Shown here: piece by piece, positions 48,101 to 59,190 of the stretch
Layout: every line of letters starts with the position of its first letter
Position numbering within the stretch: the stretch's first letter is position 1
Assembly: GCA_950295325.1 (NCBI GenBank)
Contig: OX485804.1
Coordinates: 31,742,001-31,806,000, forward strand
Length of the DNA stretch: 64,000 nt
Source of the DNA: Polytrichum commune
Lineage: Eukaryota > Streptophyta > Polytrichopsida > Polytrichales > Polytrichaceae
Reading direction: 5' to 3'
Program-made: the position numbers and the translations under genes
The notes under the pieces: model-generated
What the model was told of the DNA's origin: nothing
The model's input: only the letters and a program-made list of their open reading frames with translations
Database searches by the model: none

Positions 48101-48714
48101 GCTATTACCATATGACAACAATGGATGACATGAATTGGATTCAACTAAGAAATCTATTATGAATTATTTCTCTGAACCTGAGGCCCCCTTTTTACATTTA
48201 CATTTACTTCAAAATTCTAAATGCCTTTTTTATATGTACAAACTAATAAAAAATACCTCTCCTTTATGTATACTATGTACGATGATTCCTCACATGATAC
48301 CCTTTTTGACACTCATGTTAGTTTGGACGTGGAATGAAGCCTCCACCCTCCATGGGCATTCACTGGTGAATTACATAGAAACAATGTGCAAGAAAAGATG
48401 GGGTGCAATATATTTGCAAGACATTAATTTTGTATTTGGTTTGACTCTACATTAGCTCTATTAAATGCCCATGAATAATTTATATATAACGTTTCGTATC
48501 ACCAATTATGCTAATTAACTTCTATTGTTTTACAACATAGCCTAACAAAAAATGGATTGAATAATATATATTTTTTAGATAGAATAAATTTAGAGGGTAA
48601 GTTAAGTTATGTTCGAAAAAAAATAATAGGGGTTGGAAACATAAATGAAATTTGATGTTGTGGATGAAAGAAGGAAAAAGAGTCTTTTTTTAAGGTTACA
48701 AGCACATTGAGCCA
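45173..48714. other. AT-rich region without recognised genes
   Basis: No coding motif is seen. It contains a GA run (46242-46264) and many unrelated short open frames up to 90 codons, none with recognisable residues. Frames at 46671-46943 (minus) and 48135-48455 (plus, 106 codons) were considered and not supported. Confidence 0.4.
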
Positions 48715-49084
48715 CACTAAATATGATATTCAGTGTCATATGGTATTTTATGTCACTATGGTAAATTTTTGGATGACACTTCTATGAATAAGTGAACGAA
48801 TATTGTCATGGATGACGGATGAGTCCATCCATTGGCCAAAACCCTACATTCTCTTGTCAACAACTCGATGAATTATTGTCATGGGTGATTGAAATTTGGT
48901 TGAGAAATCACTTGCTAAGTGACAGTAATTGCAACATTGTAAATCTATAATCCCTCAAAAAAAATTACAATGAATGATAAATAATGTTGGGTTAACATTT
49001 AGTGCTAGTGACACTACACCGTGGTTTATAATTAGTATTGAGCAAGACAATTCGAATTAGTGACACTAAATATCATATTTAGTG
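48715..49084. mobile_element. MITE family B, best copy, palindromic ends
   Basis: About 370 bp. Each end is itself a near-palindrome: left CACTAAATATGATATTCAGT G, right CACTAAATATCATATTTAGT G. The ends are also inverted repeats of one another (left continues TCA, right is preceded by TGA). Other copies are at 53319-53684, 42872-43205 and a fragment at 31871-31945. The target duplication is unclear. No coding sequence is present, so it must be mobilised in trans if it is mobile. Confidence 0.75.
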
Positions 49085-49254
49085 TAGTTTTCCCTTTCCA
49101 ATGTCATTTTGCACAAGCGCACTTGCACGGTCACGCCATCTTCAATTTTCTCAAATATGTTGCAATCATCTTCATTTTGCGTAGGGCTTCGTATTCTTCT
49201 TACTTGAACTGACATAGTGGGAAATGAGGGTCCAAAATGATGTGAGGCTGGTGA

Positions 49255-49592
49255 CTCGGGGGGGGTAGTCATTGGTTGGAGTAGCAACATATGTGCGAAC
49301 AAATGATAGGGTATTTTAAAAACATGGGAGCTAAAAATTATAAATGGACTTAAGAGTAATATAGGGCATAAAAAATGGCACTGGACATCTTTAAAGTACT
49401 ATAGGGTATGGAATAATAGATAATTTGGAATTATAAGTAATGCAAGCCATTTTTCTATTAACCCAAAGTAGAAATTTACATAATGATAGCATGTGAAAAA
49501 AAAAAAGAATTGAAAGTAATACCCCCCTATAAAATAGTGGTTGTTCGCACCTATATCCTTAACTTTTTAACACACTGCCCCCCCCCCCCGAG
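49255..49592. mobile_element. MITE family C, copy 1, 8-bp target duplication
   Basis: 338 bp starting CTCGGGGGGGGTAGT and ending ACTGCCCC..CCCCGAG, so the ends are inverted repeats of a G-run type. The flanks are perfect 8-bp direct repeats GCTGGTGA (49247-49254 and 49593-49600). An 8-bp duplication is typical of hAT-class elements, though these ends are not the usual hAT termini. It is nearly identical to copy 2 at 58840-59182. No coding sequence. Confidence 0.88.
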
Positions 49593-49600
49593 GCTGGTGA

Positions 49601-52600
49601 AGGTTTAGTTTGGAGAGAGGCGATGTTGGTCCAGTTGAGTAAGGTTTTCAAGGTGCTCGATTTGACTTGATTCTTGCTCACGTTGCACTTGATATTGGAG
49701 TGTTTGAGGCGGTCTTAGTTGCTCACGCTACGCTCTTTTTTGGATTGTTTGAGGTTGTTTTAGTTGCTCAAGTGGCGTTCTTTTATTTGTAGTAATGCGT
49801 TGTGAGAAATTAGTCTAGGGTTGAGGTGGTCATGTGGTGTAAGGCTTTTTGTTGAGGCTTTGTTCACTATATTTACAAGGGTTTAGTGTGCATATGGAGT
49901 TGGGGTTTTGGGAATTGGTTAAGTCGTTTAGAAGAAACCCTTTGAGCGCTTTGTATTCAATTACTATATATCCTAACTCTAAAACCAAAAAAGAAAATGC
50001 CTTGCATTTGCCCACGAAGTTGATGTCTTATGCCCGTTGTGGTGTGGTTAAATATGCAAATGTAGTTTTTGGTTTGAATTTTCTTGATGCTATGTTTCCT
50101 TACTTGACAAACATCAACAAACAAAAAAAACTCCACTTAAATACCACAAAGAGAGAAATTCAACTCATAAATTTTATAAATAAGATAGGTTGTAATTTAT
50201 TGCACACCTTTGTGATTTATAATTACATGTAGGGTGGAGGTAAATGGAGATAAGTATAAATTCTAATAATTATAGGGACCAAAAAAATTCAAAGACTAAG
50301 TATGGGTGGGTCACTCTACAAGATTTTTGTGCACCACATGCAACATGAGGGGTATTTGTTTGGAGGCTATTTCCTTTCAAAACATTGGATTAAAGGTACC
50401 CCAATTACTTAATTCTCTAAAATGAGTTTTTCGTTTGCACCCTATCGTTACTTATATTTTCAGTGCCAATGCAATTTATTGTAGTCTTTATTCCTTCCAA
50501 GTAATAAAAAGTAATCCAAGTCCATACATACAAAAATCATGTTTGTACATACCATTACAAACACAGTTCTTGAAATCATGAAATTCAAGGGGCTTCAAAC
50601 AAAACACAATCACATCACACTTGCATATACACACAACCATATCAACAATGAATATAGCATACACCATGTGCAATACTCAAGTGCAGGTGTATTTTCCTTT
50701 AAAAAAGAATCATGCCCTAAAAAACACAAAATCCGCTCCATATGAGTCTATGCACGAACACACCAACCCAAATAAATAAATAAATAATAAAATCTAACAA
50801 CCTCTTTCAAATTCAAAATCCCCTAGTGCCCAATTCCTTATCATACTAAACATAAACCCTAAGATTTTAAACTTCAACCCCTATATTGGTTCTACTCATA
50901 AGTAATGGCCAATCTACTTTACTTAGGGTGGGATCGTCTATTTTTAATGGACCCTTCATTATTTGGAATTCCTTTATAATTTTTATTTCAAATGAATTTG
51001 ATCCTCCCTGTATTGTACCACACAATGTTTGTAAAATTGCATTAAGTGACCCACCCATGAGACTAAGGTAAATGGCCCCTAAACAAAATACTTGGTTCTT
51101 GCACATGCATGCCAATTTTCTAAAGAGGTGCCTTCCCCAAGGATTTCCCACTGTGAAAACCATATTTGAGCTCACTTGAGCTCCTCAATTGAGCTCAAAA
51201 GTGGTTCCTCACAACTGGAAACATCTTTCACATTCATCATCAACACCATTTTTCACATTCAAATAATGTGATGTAAGTAATAGTTTAATTTCATTACATC
51301 ACTACATTTATGCATGTATTGACATAGTTGACCTCATTGGAGGTCACCTAATAGGATATTTTATAATTATCCTATTATGCCCAATTATGCCATAAGTCCT
51401 ATGGTTACAACAATGACTTTAACTGCGTTCTCTCACTTTTGTGTGAGATATTGATCCCAATGACATGGTCTAGTGGGATGACCATGTAGTCCTTGTAGTG
51501 GCAACACACAACACTAGTAGAATAGTGCATACCCTACAAACCATGAGAGCAATCTCAATGAAAATGAGTCCCCTTCTGAAGCACACCTTGCTCAAAGCCC
51601 GAGGAGAAGTGCATGGCTTGAAAGTAAAGGTTGTATACCCCCCAACAAGGTAGGTGCACATGTTTTGTCCATTTTGAGGGGGTCTATGTCACTTGGAGGG
51701 GCCAAGTGAGGTTCTTGAGGTTCGTGGATCAACCTAAAACAATCCTCATTGAGAATAGTGAGATTAAAGTGCTTTTAGAATTGTCTACACACCAATTTTA
51801 TTTTGAAGAAGATATTCATAGTATCATTGACAATCACTATCGTATAATGAAAGTCCATTGTATTTTTTAAAATTTCAACATATTTTGTTCAATGATATAG
51901 TCACGGAGCCGATGTTCAACATGGGCCATCACTAGTATAGTACATGGTTCCTCATGTGATAAAAGCCCAATGGAGGCATTGTATGACTTATGTGCACATA
52001 TAGCAAAGTCCACTGTGCAGCACACTATGACATAACAAGTGAACAAAGGCTCCAATGTAGGTCACAAGGCCACGGATTTTCCAATTCTACACTATGATGG
52101 ATACACATCATGTGTGTTATAAGCAAATGTGGCATGTCACTTGTGGTCATATTCTCACAACTATGGGACTATAGGCAAGGTCACAATAGGTGAAGTGCTT
52201 TACTAAAAAAAACTCACTTCAACACATAGAAAAAAAGAGGGGGGGGGGGAAGGGGGGGATTGGCCGCCCACACATATTGGTGGTGGGTAGCAGCGAACGG
52301 GCGAACTCCATTTATTGTCGCCAGTAAGTGTGGGCGAGAACCAACGGTTACTTACAGATGAACTAGTTGAGTTTGAGAAATAACCCAGTTGAAGTTCGAG
52401 ACTTCAGGATAATTTTGTACCTTAAGTTGCAAAGATGACCCGGTGAGTTTGAACCCGGTTGAAGTTCAAGACTTCAGGATAATTTTGTACCTTAACTTAC
52501 AAAGATGAACCAATGAGTTTAAGAAATAACCCAGTTGAACAAGACCTCACAAAGCTTATCAAGTGTTCTAGAGGAATATAGAGGATATACCTCAATTTAA

Positions 52601-53170
52601 TAAAGGAAAACCCAAAAGTTCACGCAACATGTAACCAACCGGACTTGGAAATAATAGAATTTTACCCGATCATGCCAAAAAAGTCTTTGTGGACACCTAG
52701 CTATAGAGGGATATGAATTTGTGGCCTCTATGTAAACTTGCTCATTGCAAAGGTAAAAACGTAGTGAATTATCTCATGCGAAATTATCTTGTAGTGCGGA
52801 ATCATCTTGAGCAAAACTATCTATAATGCGGAATTATCTTGCGCATCAACAAACAAACGAGTGGCAGAACCGATGCGCCTAGTCGCTGCCACTATTGTAA
52901 AGTGAGTTTAAAGTTCGACCCTCTTGGTGGGAGTTGCCGACTGACCTCACCACTAGCAAGTGTGGAGAGGCTATAAAATTGGTAGCACAAATAAATGCCC
53001 ACATAAGTACCTATAACCACAACATTTGTTCCTTACACCCATCCCAAAACATTTACACATATTGATAGTTTTTGCACTAACTTAGAAACCTCAACTTTCA
53101 CTCAAACACTTTCATCCTAAGACAACATCTTCACAGATTGACTAGGAGTCCATAATTGGATTGGAGAGAA
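49601..53170. other. No gene recognised; tandem repeats and G-runs
   Basis: Open frames (49849-50232 plus, 51631-51870 plus and others) carry no motif I recognise. G-runs stand at 52239-52258 and 53171-53187. A 70-bp tandem duplication lies at 52375-52515. The rest is AT-rich and unassigned. Confidence 0.4.
52375..52515. repeat. 70-bp tandem duplication
   Basis: Two adjacent units share GTTGAAGTTC.AGACTTCAGG and ATAATTTTGTACCTTAA, offset by 70 bp (52391 and 52461). A partial third (AAGAAATAACCCAGTTGAA) follows near 52530. Confidence 0.75.
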
Positions 53171-53318
53171 GGGGGGGGGGGGGGGGGATTCAACAACTCA
53201 TTGTCAAATGAGCCGGTTGAGTTTAGAAAAATACAAGACTTTAGACGAATCGCTGATCATTTTAAAAGAACTTATTGGTTACACCTCAAGCTAATTAAGA
53301 AAACCCAACGCTGCACTG

Positions 53319-53684
53319 CACTAGATATTGTATCTAGTGTCATATGGTATTTCATGTCACTGCAGTAACGTTATAATGACACTTCTCATTGATAAGTATA
53401 CAAATATTGTCACCATAACTTACTTTTAGTTCATCCACTTTTGGTGTATTCTGCATCCTAATATTTCTACAATGAAATGTAGTCATGGATGATTGAAATT
53501 TGGATGGCAAAAACACTTCGTAAGTGACGTCATTTGCAAGATTGGAAATCTATGATGCCCAAAAAATTGTACAAGGAATGACAAACATTGTTAGGCTTCC
53601 ATTTAGTGTTGATGACACTCTACATGCGGTTTGCAGTTAGTATTGAGCAAGACAAATACAATCGGTGGCACTAACACTATGAAT
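53319..53684. mobile_element. MITE family B, third copy
   Basis: Begins CACTAGATATTGTATCTAGT G then TCATATGGTATTTCATGTCA, the same palindromic start with compensating changes in both arms. It continues through GATTGAAATTTGGATGG and GGAATGACAAACATTGTTAG to GGTGGCACTAACACTATG, where the right end is partly eroded. Confidence 0.7.
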
Positions 53685-54398
53685 AGAAAACTATGCCCGA
53701 TATGCAATGGTAAAACCAGCATGATTTGGAGTTGCTAAACGATTGCAAATTTCTTTTTGGTTTAGAGACTGAAAGTTTAGGGATTTTGGGGATTGTCATA
53801 TGCCGTTGGAAAGGTCTTGAAAGCACCTTTCCAACAGTATATTACATGCCCCACAACATTTAAAATTGCAATCGCAAAAGAAAAAATTTGTGATCGTTTA
53901 GCGACTATAGATCATGCCGGTCAAAAAAAATTGCAGTCGACTTCCGCTATGATTTTTTTAGGGCATAATTTTCTACCAGTGTAAATACTATATTTTGTCT
54001 AGGTAGGTTGGATCTCAACCGGTTTTCACCCAATATGAAAACACATGTTGGGTTCTATGGAAAGGCCACCCACCCCTCCACCCACCATATTGAGGGCCGG
54101 GATGGAGGGGAGTGGTGGAAGATTGCCTTTTGGTCTCCAATCGTGTATTGTTTGCGGTTGTTGGGAAGGCGATCAAACAAAAGGGCAACTTACATGCAAC
54201 AAGGCTTTTGGTATGTGCCGTACTTGTTGGGTGAGAAATCTTGGTCATGGACTTGGTCTTGATGGAGAGGCTTCCACTCATTTGTCGTCCGGAACCAAGT
54301 AGATGAACCATGGGTATAAGTCCCAAACCTCAAGTTTTATGAGGATTATTCAAAATCAACCAAACTTCTTCATACTTAAATTACTATACACAAACGTA

Positions 54399-54887
54399 TG
54401 TCCAATTTCCACCCGACTTTACCAAATAATCATAGTCTTCTCTAAAAACCAAGTGAAGCTCTCATGGTTATAGAGGAGGTACATGACTATCCAAGTGGAC
54501 CTACAAGAACTTGCTCTGGAGATTTCCGAGTAGGTTTTAGTTAAGTAGCTTTCACATATGTTCATTGTTTTATCTACCAAGCAATGATTGTTGAATAGTT
54601 TTTGTCCCATCCCCAAATGCCTTTCCAATCATCTATCTTACCATCAAAACTAAGGCTAAAAGCAATCAATCGCAAGGGCCGGAGGTGATGCATTTGAAGG
54701 TCCTACATTCTTGCCTCATCTCTAGGTACCGATGGGAGGGTCGGTGCTTGAAGCTTGAAACCTCCGCTATTAAACCATGCCACATCATTTGCCAACTTGG
54801 CTAAGGACTAGATAGCATCGATGGTGTGAAGGCCATGTTTTTAGAACAAACTTTTAGGCTAGGCTAAAGTTAGGTGGGAAGGGGGCA
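54399..54887. mobile_element. MITE family A (Harbinger-like), copy 3, decayed
   Basis: 489 bp in the same orientation as the other two. The left end reads TGTCCAATTTCCACCCGACT and the right end AGTTAGGTGGGAAGGGGGCA. The flanks are GTA and CTA, a TWA duplication blurred by mutation. It is the most diverged of the three copies. Confidence 0.8.
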
Positions 54888-54939
54888 CTAGAGTGGTATC
54901 AAGCTATTAAAAACAACTTTTTAGTTTGTCCTACTAGGA

Positions 54940-55765
54940 GTCTAGCCGCACATCCCAGTTAAGGCTCTAGTTAGAGTAAGTAATCACTCAAAGTGACCAC
55001 TTATATTGTGCCCATACTGCCAAATTTAGAGAGTTAGCTAACATATGAGGTGGCTGACGTATGTGAGAGCTAATTTATTTCATAGCCACACTATCTACTT
55101 AAAATCAAGGTTTGAATAAAAATTATCGAACTCGAAGTTAGCTAACATTTGGGACCTTGCTTTTGTGAACAAAATCTTAACTCATCCATACCTCTAATGC
55201 TTGCTAACTTTTACAAATGGGTAGCCGAAGTTTTGTCTTGAATGCTTGCCTTTCATTTTCCCCATCTCTTCTCTATTCCGCTACAAGGTGGACCACATTA
55301 TTTCTTACATGAGCCTAAATTATCATATTTAAAAAATTCAATGTTCAAATTTAAATTTAAATATTCTTATTTTTATTCTATTTTAATCATAATGAAACAC
55401 AAATGGTGTGGGCCACAAAATCATAATACATCTTAGTTAGTGTCATGTTCAAAACTTGGGCGAGTTGAGCAAAAATTTGACTGGTCAACCTCAACTCCTC
55501 TCTTAAATTGGTCAACCTTTGGTAAGTGGTAACTAGGATGTGCGGCCATGCGATCTGTTAGCTCACATACAAGTTAATGTAGAGGGCTCCCTATTTCATC
55601 TTTACATGTGCCATAATGTAGTTTCCATGTGGGATACAAGTGGGTCATGCAAATGTAAGCATGGCACATGTCAAAATTTGAGGGGAAAATAATTATTTTG
55701 TGTTGGAATAGAGAGCCCTCTACAATAGTTGATTTCACTAACTTGCATCGTTTGCTAATTCTCCT
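54940..55765. repeat. Dispersed composite repeat (modules A and B), copy 2
   Basis: Module A (54940-55440) is inverted relative to its copy at 10050-10590, while module B (55505-55765) is in the same orientation as 10600-10850. B again contains the TA-flanked inverted repeat GAGGGCTC..GAGCCCTC (about 55585-55725). The two copies are moderately diverged, with indels. Confidence 0.6.
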
Positions 55766-56098
55766 AGCTAGATGGTGCAACCATGATTTTAGTTCAATAG
55801 AATTTTGGTTAGTTAATCATCACTAACTCTTAACTTAGCTAATTCTCTTAATTAGGTGGTGCAGCTAGACCCTAGATGAGTGGTCAAAGTTTGAGCTAGC
55901 CTTGCTTAGGCCATTATGTGATTTAGGACAGCAGGTGCCATACGCACACCTTATTTTTTATCCTAAAATTCTCTCAAAGTTCTTGAAGTGGAAAGAGGAG
56001 ATCCCAAAAGTTTCACCCAACTCTCAAAATAGGCTCCAATACATGACGAACTAGCAAACTCTTGATAGAAAGGATTATGAAAGAATGATCAAACCCAC

Positions 56099-56122
56099 GG
56101 TTTAGGGTTTAGGGTTTAGGGT
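56099..56122. repeat. Interstitial telomere repeat, three TTTAGGG units
   Basis: Three perfect TTTAGGG units in tandem, the plant telomere repeat, within AT-rich repeat sequence. This is far too short for a chromosome end. Confidence 0.9.
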
Positions 56123-56134
56123 CCCTCTAATGTA

Positions 56135-56330
56135 TGGTGAGATTTTTGGGAATAATCATGTGAAAATCCTAGCATTTCCAAGTCCAACCAGTTACATGTT
56201 GACATCTTTCAATTTTTCTTCATCATATTGGGGTATATTCTACAAATTCCTCTAAAATGATCAGTAATTCTCCTGAAGTCTTTGAACTTCAACTGCAACT
56301 AGCAGCCAGTTCTCCCCGTGCATTGTCCGA
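56135..56330. repeat. Dispersed direct repeat, partner at 62617-62825
   Basis: Both copies share, in order, TTTCCAAGTCCAACCA, TTACATGTTG, GGTATATTCTA, AAAATGATCA, CCTG.AGTCTT and GAACTTCAACTG. The 6.3 kb between them has no retrotransposon coding sequence, so I do not call them LTRs. Confidence 0.55.
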
Positions 56331-56379
56331 AGCTGACTACTTTTTAGAATAAGATGGAATCCATATTGAAACATTTGGA

Positions 56380-56790
56380 TCAATAATTGTAAGGTATGTA
56401 CCAATGTTGGACCGGTATTTGGGTGATTGCATGGGTGTCAACAATCGAACATCATTAATGGTATCAAAATCGGAATACTAATGACTATTAATATATGTTG
56501 GTAGAGGATATGTCAAGGTGAGAGAATTTTTGTATACTTAGGTTACAATGTGGATCAATGCCATTCAAAGCCATATTGATATTACAACACTCTTACCTAG
56601 GTATGAAGGTTCTTATATGGTGTTTAGACCCAAATGAACAATATTCATAACACAAATACCATCAAATGCCCATATCCTAGTTGTATCAAACATGTGTGAG
56701 ATTGTCAAGATAAATACCATTTGATATTAAAATTAACAATACCTAGTCCAACATTGGTGTGTACCATAGCCATACATCAAGGGCTGCAAA
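56380..56790. repeat. Dispersed repeat family F, inverted copy
   Basis: Reverse-complement partner of 40190-40610 in UGLYAH intron 12. The clearest shared block is TACCTAGGTATGAAGGTT near 56595. A tract rich in GATAGATAGATA (56838-56866) follows it. Confidence 0.5.
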
Positions 56791-56985
56791 CAAATGATTG
56801 TGGTAGATAATGTTGGGTTTGGGTATGCCTCCCTAGATAGATAAATAGATAGATAGACAGATCGATAAACGCCGGCTCTAGATGAAGCAAGCATGAATGA
56901 CGAACCTCTTCATCCAAGGGTGGGCTCTATCCAAGGTAACCGTGGTAGACATTACCGATGTTGTTGTGGTAATGTGTGTGTGTGC

Positions 56986-57000
56986 GGGGGGGGGGGGGGG
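56986..57000. repeat. G-homopolymer in a GT-rich tract
   Basis: Fifteen G residues flanked by GTGTGTG on both sides. Similar G-runs occur at 52239-52258 and 53171-53187. Length is likely to vary between reads and alleles. Confidence 0.9.
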
Positions 57001-57943
57001 TGTGTGTGTTAACGGTCTTTATGTGGGTTGTGGGTTGTGGTTTTGTCACCCTAGATTTGTGTGGGTCAGTTGGTGGGTGCTAATGCTTTGAGATTGTTGA
57101 AGGTCGGGGTTCCAAACCATGTGAGGTCCCTTGAAAAGTGATTCATACTTCCATCTCCCTATCATATTTGAGACATTTGTGGGGCTCACTTGCTACCCTC
57201 ACGGCAACGGTTTTTTTTTTGTTAAAAATGAGAGTAATGCAATGAATATGTCGGGTTATGACGAGTGCTTAGGTTTGGGACTGAGTCTCAAGGAAGTATG
57301 GTTGTTCGAATTTTCTTTTGTTTAGGATGAGGACGGACATGAAGTGGAGGACTGTGGTGTGCAATTGGTGTTGAAATCTATTGATGTTGGTTAGGAAGAG
57401 TTTGAAGGTATGCATGTCTCCCTTTTTTCGGAAACATGCTCATTCTTAAAGAACCTTGTAGCATCGTTCGCGTTTGATTCCTCCACACTGAGGGGCAATC
57501 ATGGGAGCCTTTGTACCAAGCTACTCAGTCCGCTGTAGTACCTTGTCTCACCTTCGCTGCCTAATTGCAAGCCACATTGAAGAGGCAAGTGATGAGAAAT
57601 ACATGCAATTGGTGCCACATGCACTCATTTGGAAATTCCGTTTCACTTTGCATGCATCATGAGTGACGTTTTGAATCCAATCGAATGAGTTCGCAACGTG
57701 TGTTCGGTCATATGTACCAAGGTATATATGCATCCGTATTGCGGACACTCCCCATAATGTCACCCATTGGAGAGGTTTGGATACGTTTGAGAAAGATTCA
57801 TACGGTGAGCAATTGCAAATCACAAAGATTTCGTATGGTAATACCATTTTTTGGGCCATAGCCTGGTAGTGAGAAAGAAAAAATATTTTTATGATAAAGT
57901 AACTAAAATAGCGGATGAAAGTTAGCTTAGGATGAAATTGGAA

Positions 57944-58018
57944 GGCGATAGCCCGAGAGAAGTAGTTGTAGGAGTTGTAATCACCCGAAGCTCCGCGCTT
58001 GATAAGCGGGCTATCGCC
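57944..58018. repeat. Inverted repeat with GGCGATAGCCCG arms
   Basis: Twelve-base perfect arms (57944-57955 and 58007-58018) around a 51-nt loop. Related words recur over the next 1.6 kb: GGCTATAG or GGCCACAG followed by TCTGTA at about 58217, 58429 and 58609, and GGCTATAGCCC near 59480. The surrounding 57.9-59.9 kb is unusually purine-rich on the plus strand. Confidence 0.6.
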
Positions 58019-58839
58019 GAGGAGAAGATACTTCTTGTTATATCCACTGAGGCCATAGCCGTAGAGAATCAGGCTATAGGCAATAGAGCTAGAGCCGAAG
58101 GTAGTAGATTTTTGGAGTTAGGATTGTAACAATCACCACATGTGATAGGGGGATGCGGCCTAACAAACTGAGTTTGAATCGATTAAGTAAAGAGGATTAT
58201 TTGATGGTTACAAGGATGGCAATAGTCTGTGTATGGCCGTTGTAGTTGAATCAGTGCATGACAGAATTGTATTAGCGTGCAATGAGTGGAAGCAATACAA
58301 TGTGAGTGAAATAGATGAGTCAGGTGTGAGAAATTGTTGGAGTGGAGTAAAGCAAATATCAAAGAACATGTTTGGAGAATCAGAGCAGTCGTGATCGAAA
58401 CTTGAGACAAATGAAAATGGAAAGAGAGGCTATAGTCTGTATTGTGAAAGAAACAGGTTGAGTTGAAGTTGAGAAGTCATCCTACGTTGGAAACCAGAGA
58501 AGAAATAGTAGTTTGAGAGAGATAGAATCAGAATGTGGAGCAATATCAGAAGATGAACGCCTGAAGAGGAGAGACTGACTATCGCCTAAGTAGAGATAAG
58601 TGCAAAGGGCCACAGTCTGTAGTATGGACACAATGACCTAAGTGCAGTTGTAAGAAATCGAGTAAGAACTTGTAAGAGCAGTAGGCCACCGTCAAGAATG
58701 TCAGAATATGGCCAAGATTACAAAGAGAGGAGAGTTGCAGTAGTGACGAGTGAGCCACAGAGTCAGTGAAGTCACTTTGAGACACGCAGGAGAGAGAGCG
58801 AGTCGGTCGAGAGCGGCGTAGGAAGAAGGGATTGATCGC

Positions 58840-59182
58840 CTCGGGGGGGGGGGGGTAGTCATTGGTTGGAGTAGCATTATACGTGCGAACAAATGATAGG
58901 GTATTTTAAAAACATGGGGGCAAAATTTTATAAATGGACTTAAGAGTAATATAGGGTATCAAAAATGGCACTGGACATCTTTAAAGTACTATAGGGTATG
59001 GAATAATAGGTAATTTGGAATTATAAGTAATGCAAGCCATTTTCTATTAACCCAAAGTAGAAATTTACATAATGATAGCATGTGAAAAAAAGAAGAGAAT
59101 TGAAAGTAATACCCCCCCCCCCTATAAAATAGTGGTTGTTCACACCTATATCCTTAACTTTTTAACACATTGCCCCCCCGAG
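58840..59182. mobile_element. MITE family C, copy 2, 8-bp target duplication
   Basis: 343 bp, nearly identical to 49255-49592 apart from homopolymer lengths and a few substitutions. The flanks TTGATCGC (58832-58839) and CTGATCGC (59183-59190) match at seven of eight bases. It interrupts the purine-rich tract, which resumes on its right side. Confidence 0.85.
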
Positions 59183-59190
59183 CTGATCGC

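Noticed and set aside
50486-51175. Several overlapping ORFs of 60-102 codons
   Set aside because: AT-rich, low-complexity translations in competing frames with no recognisable residues.
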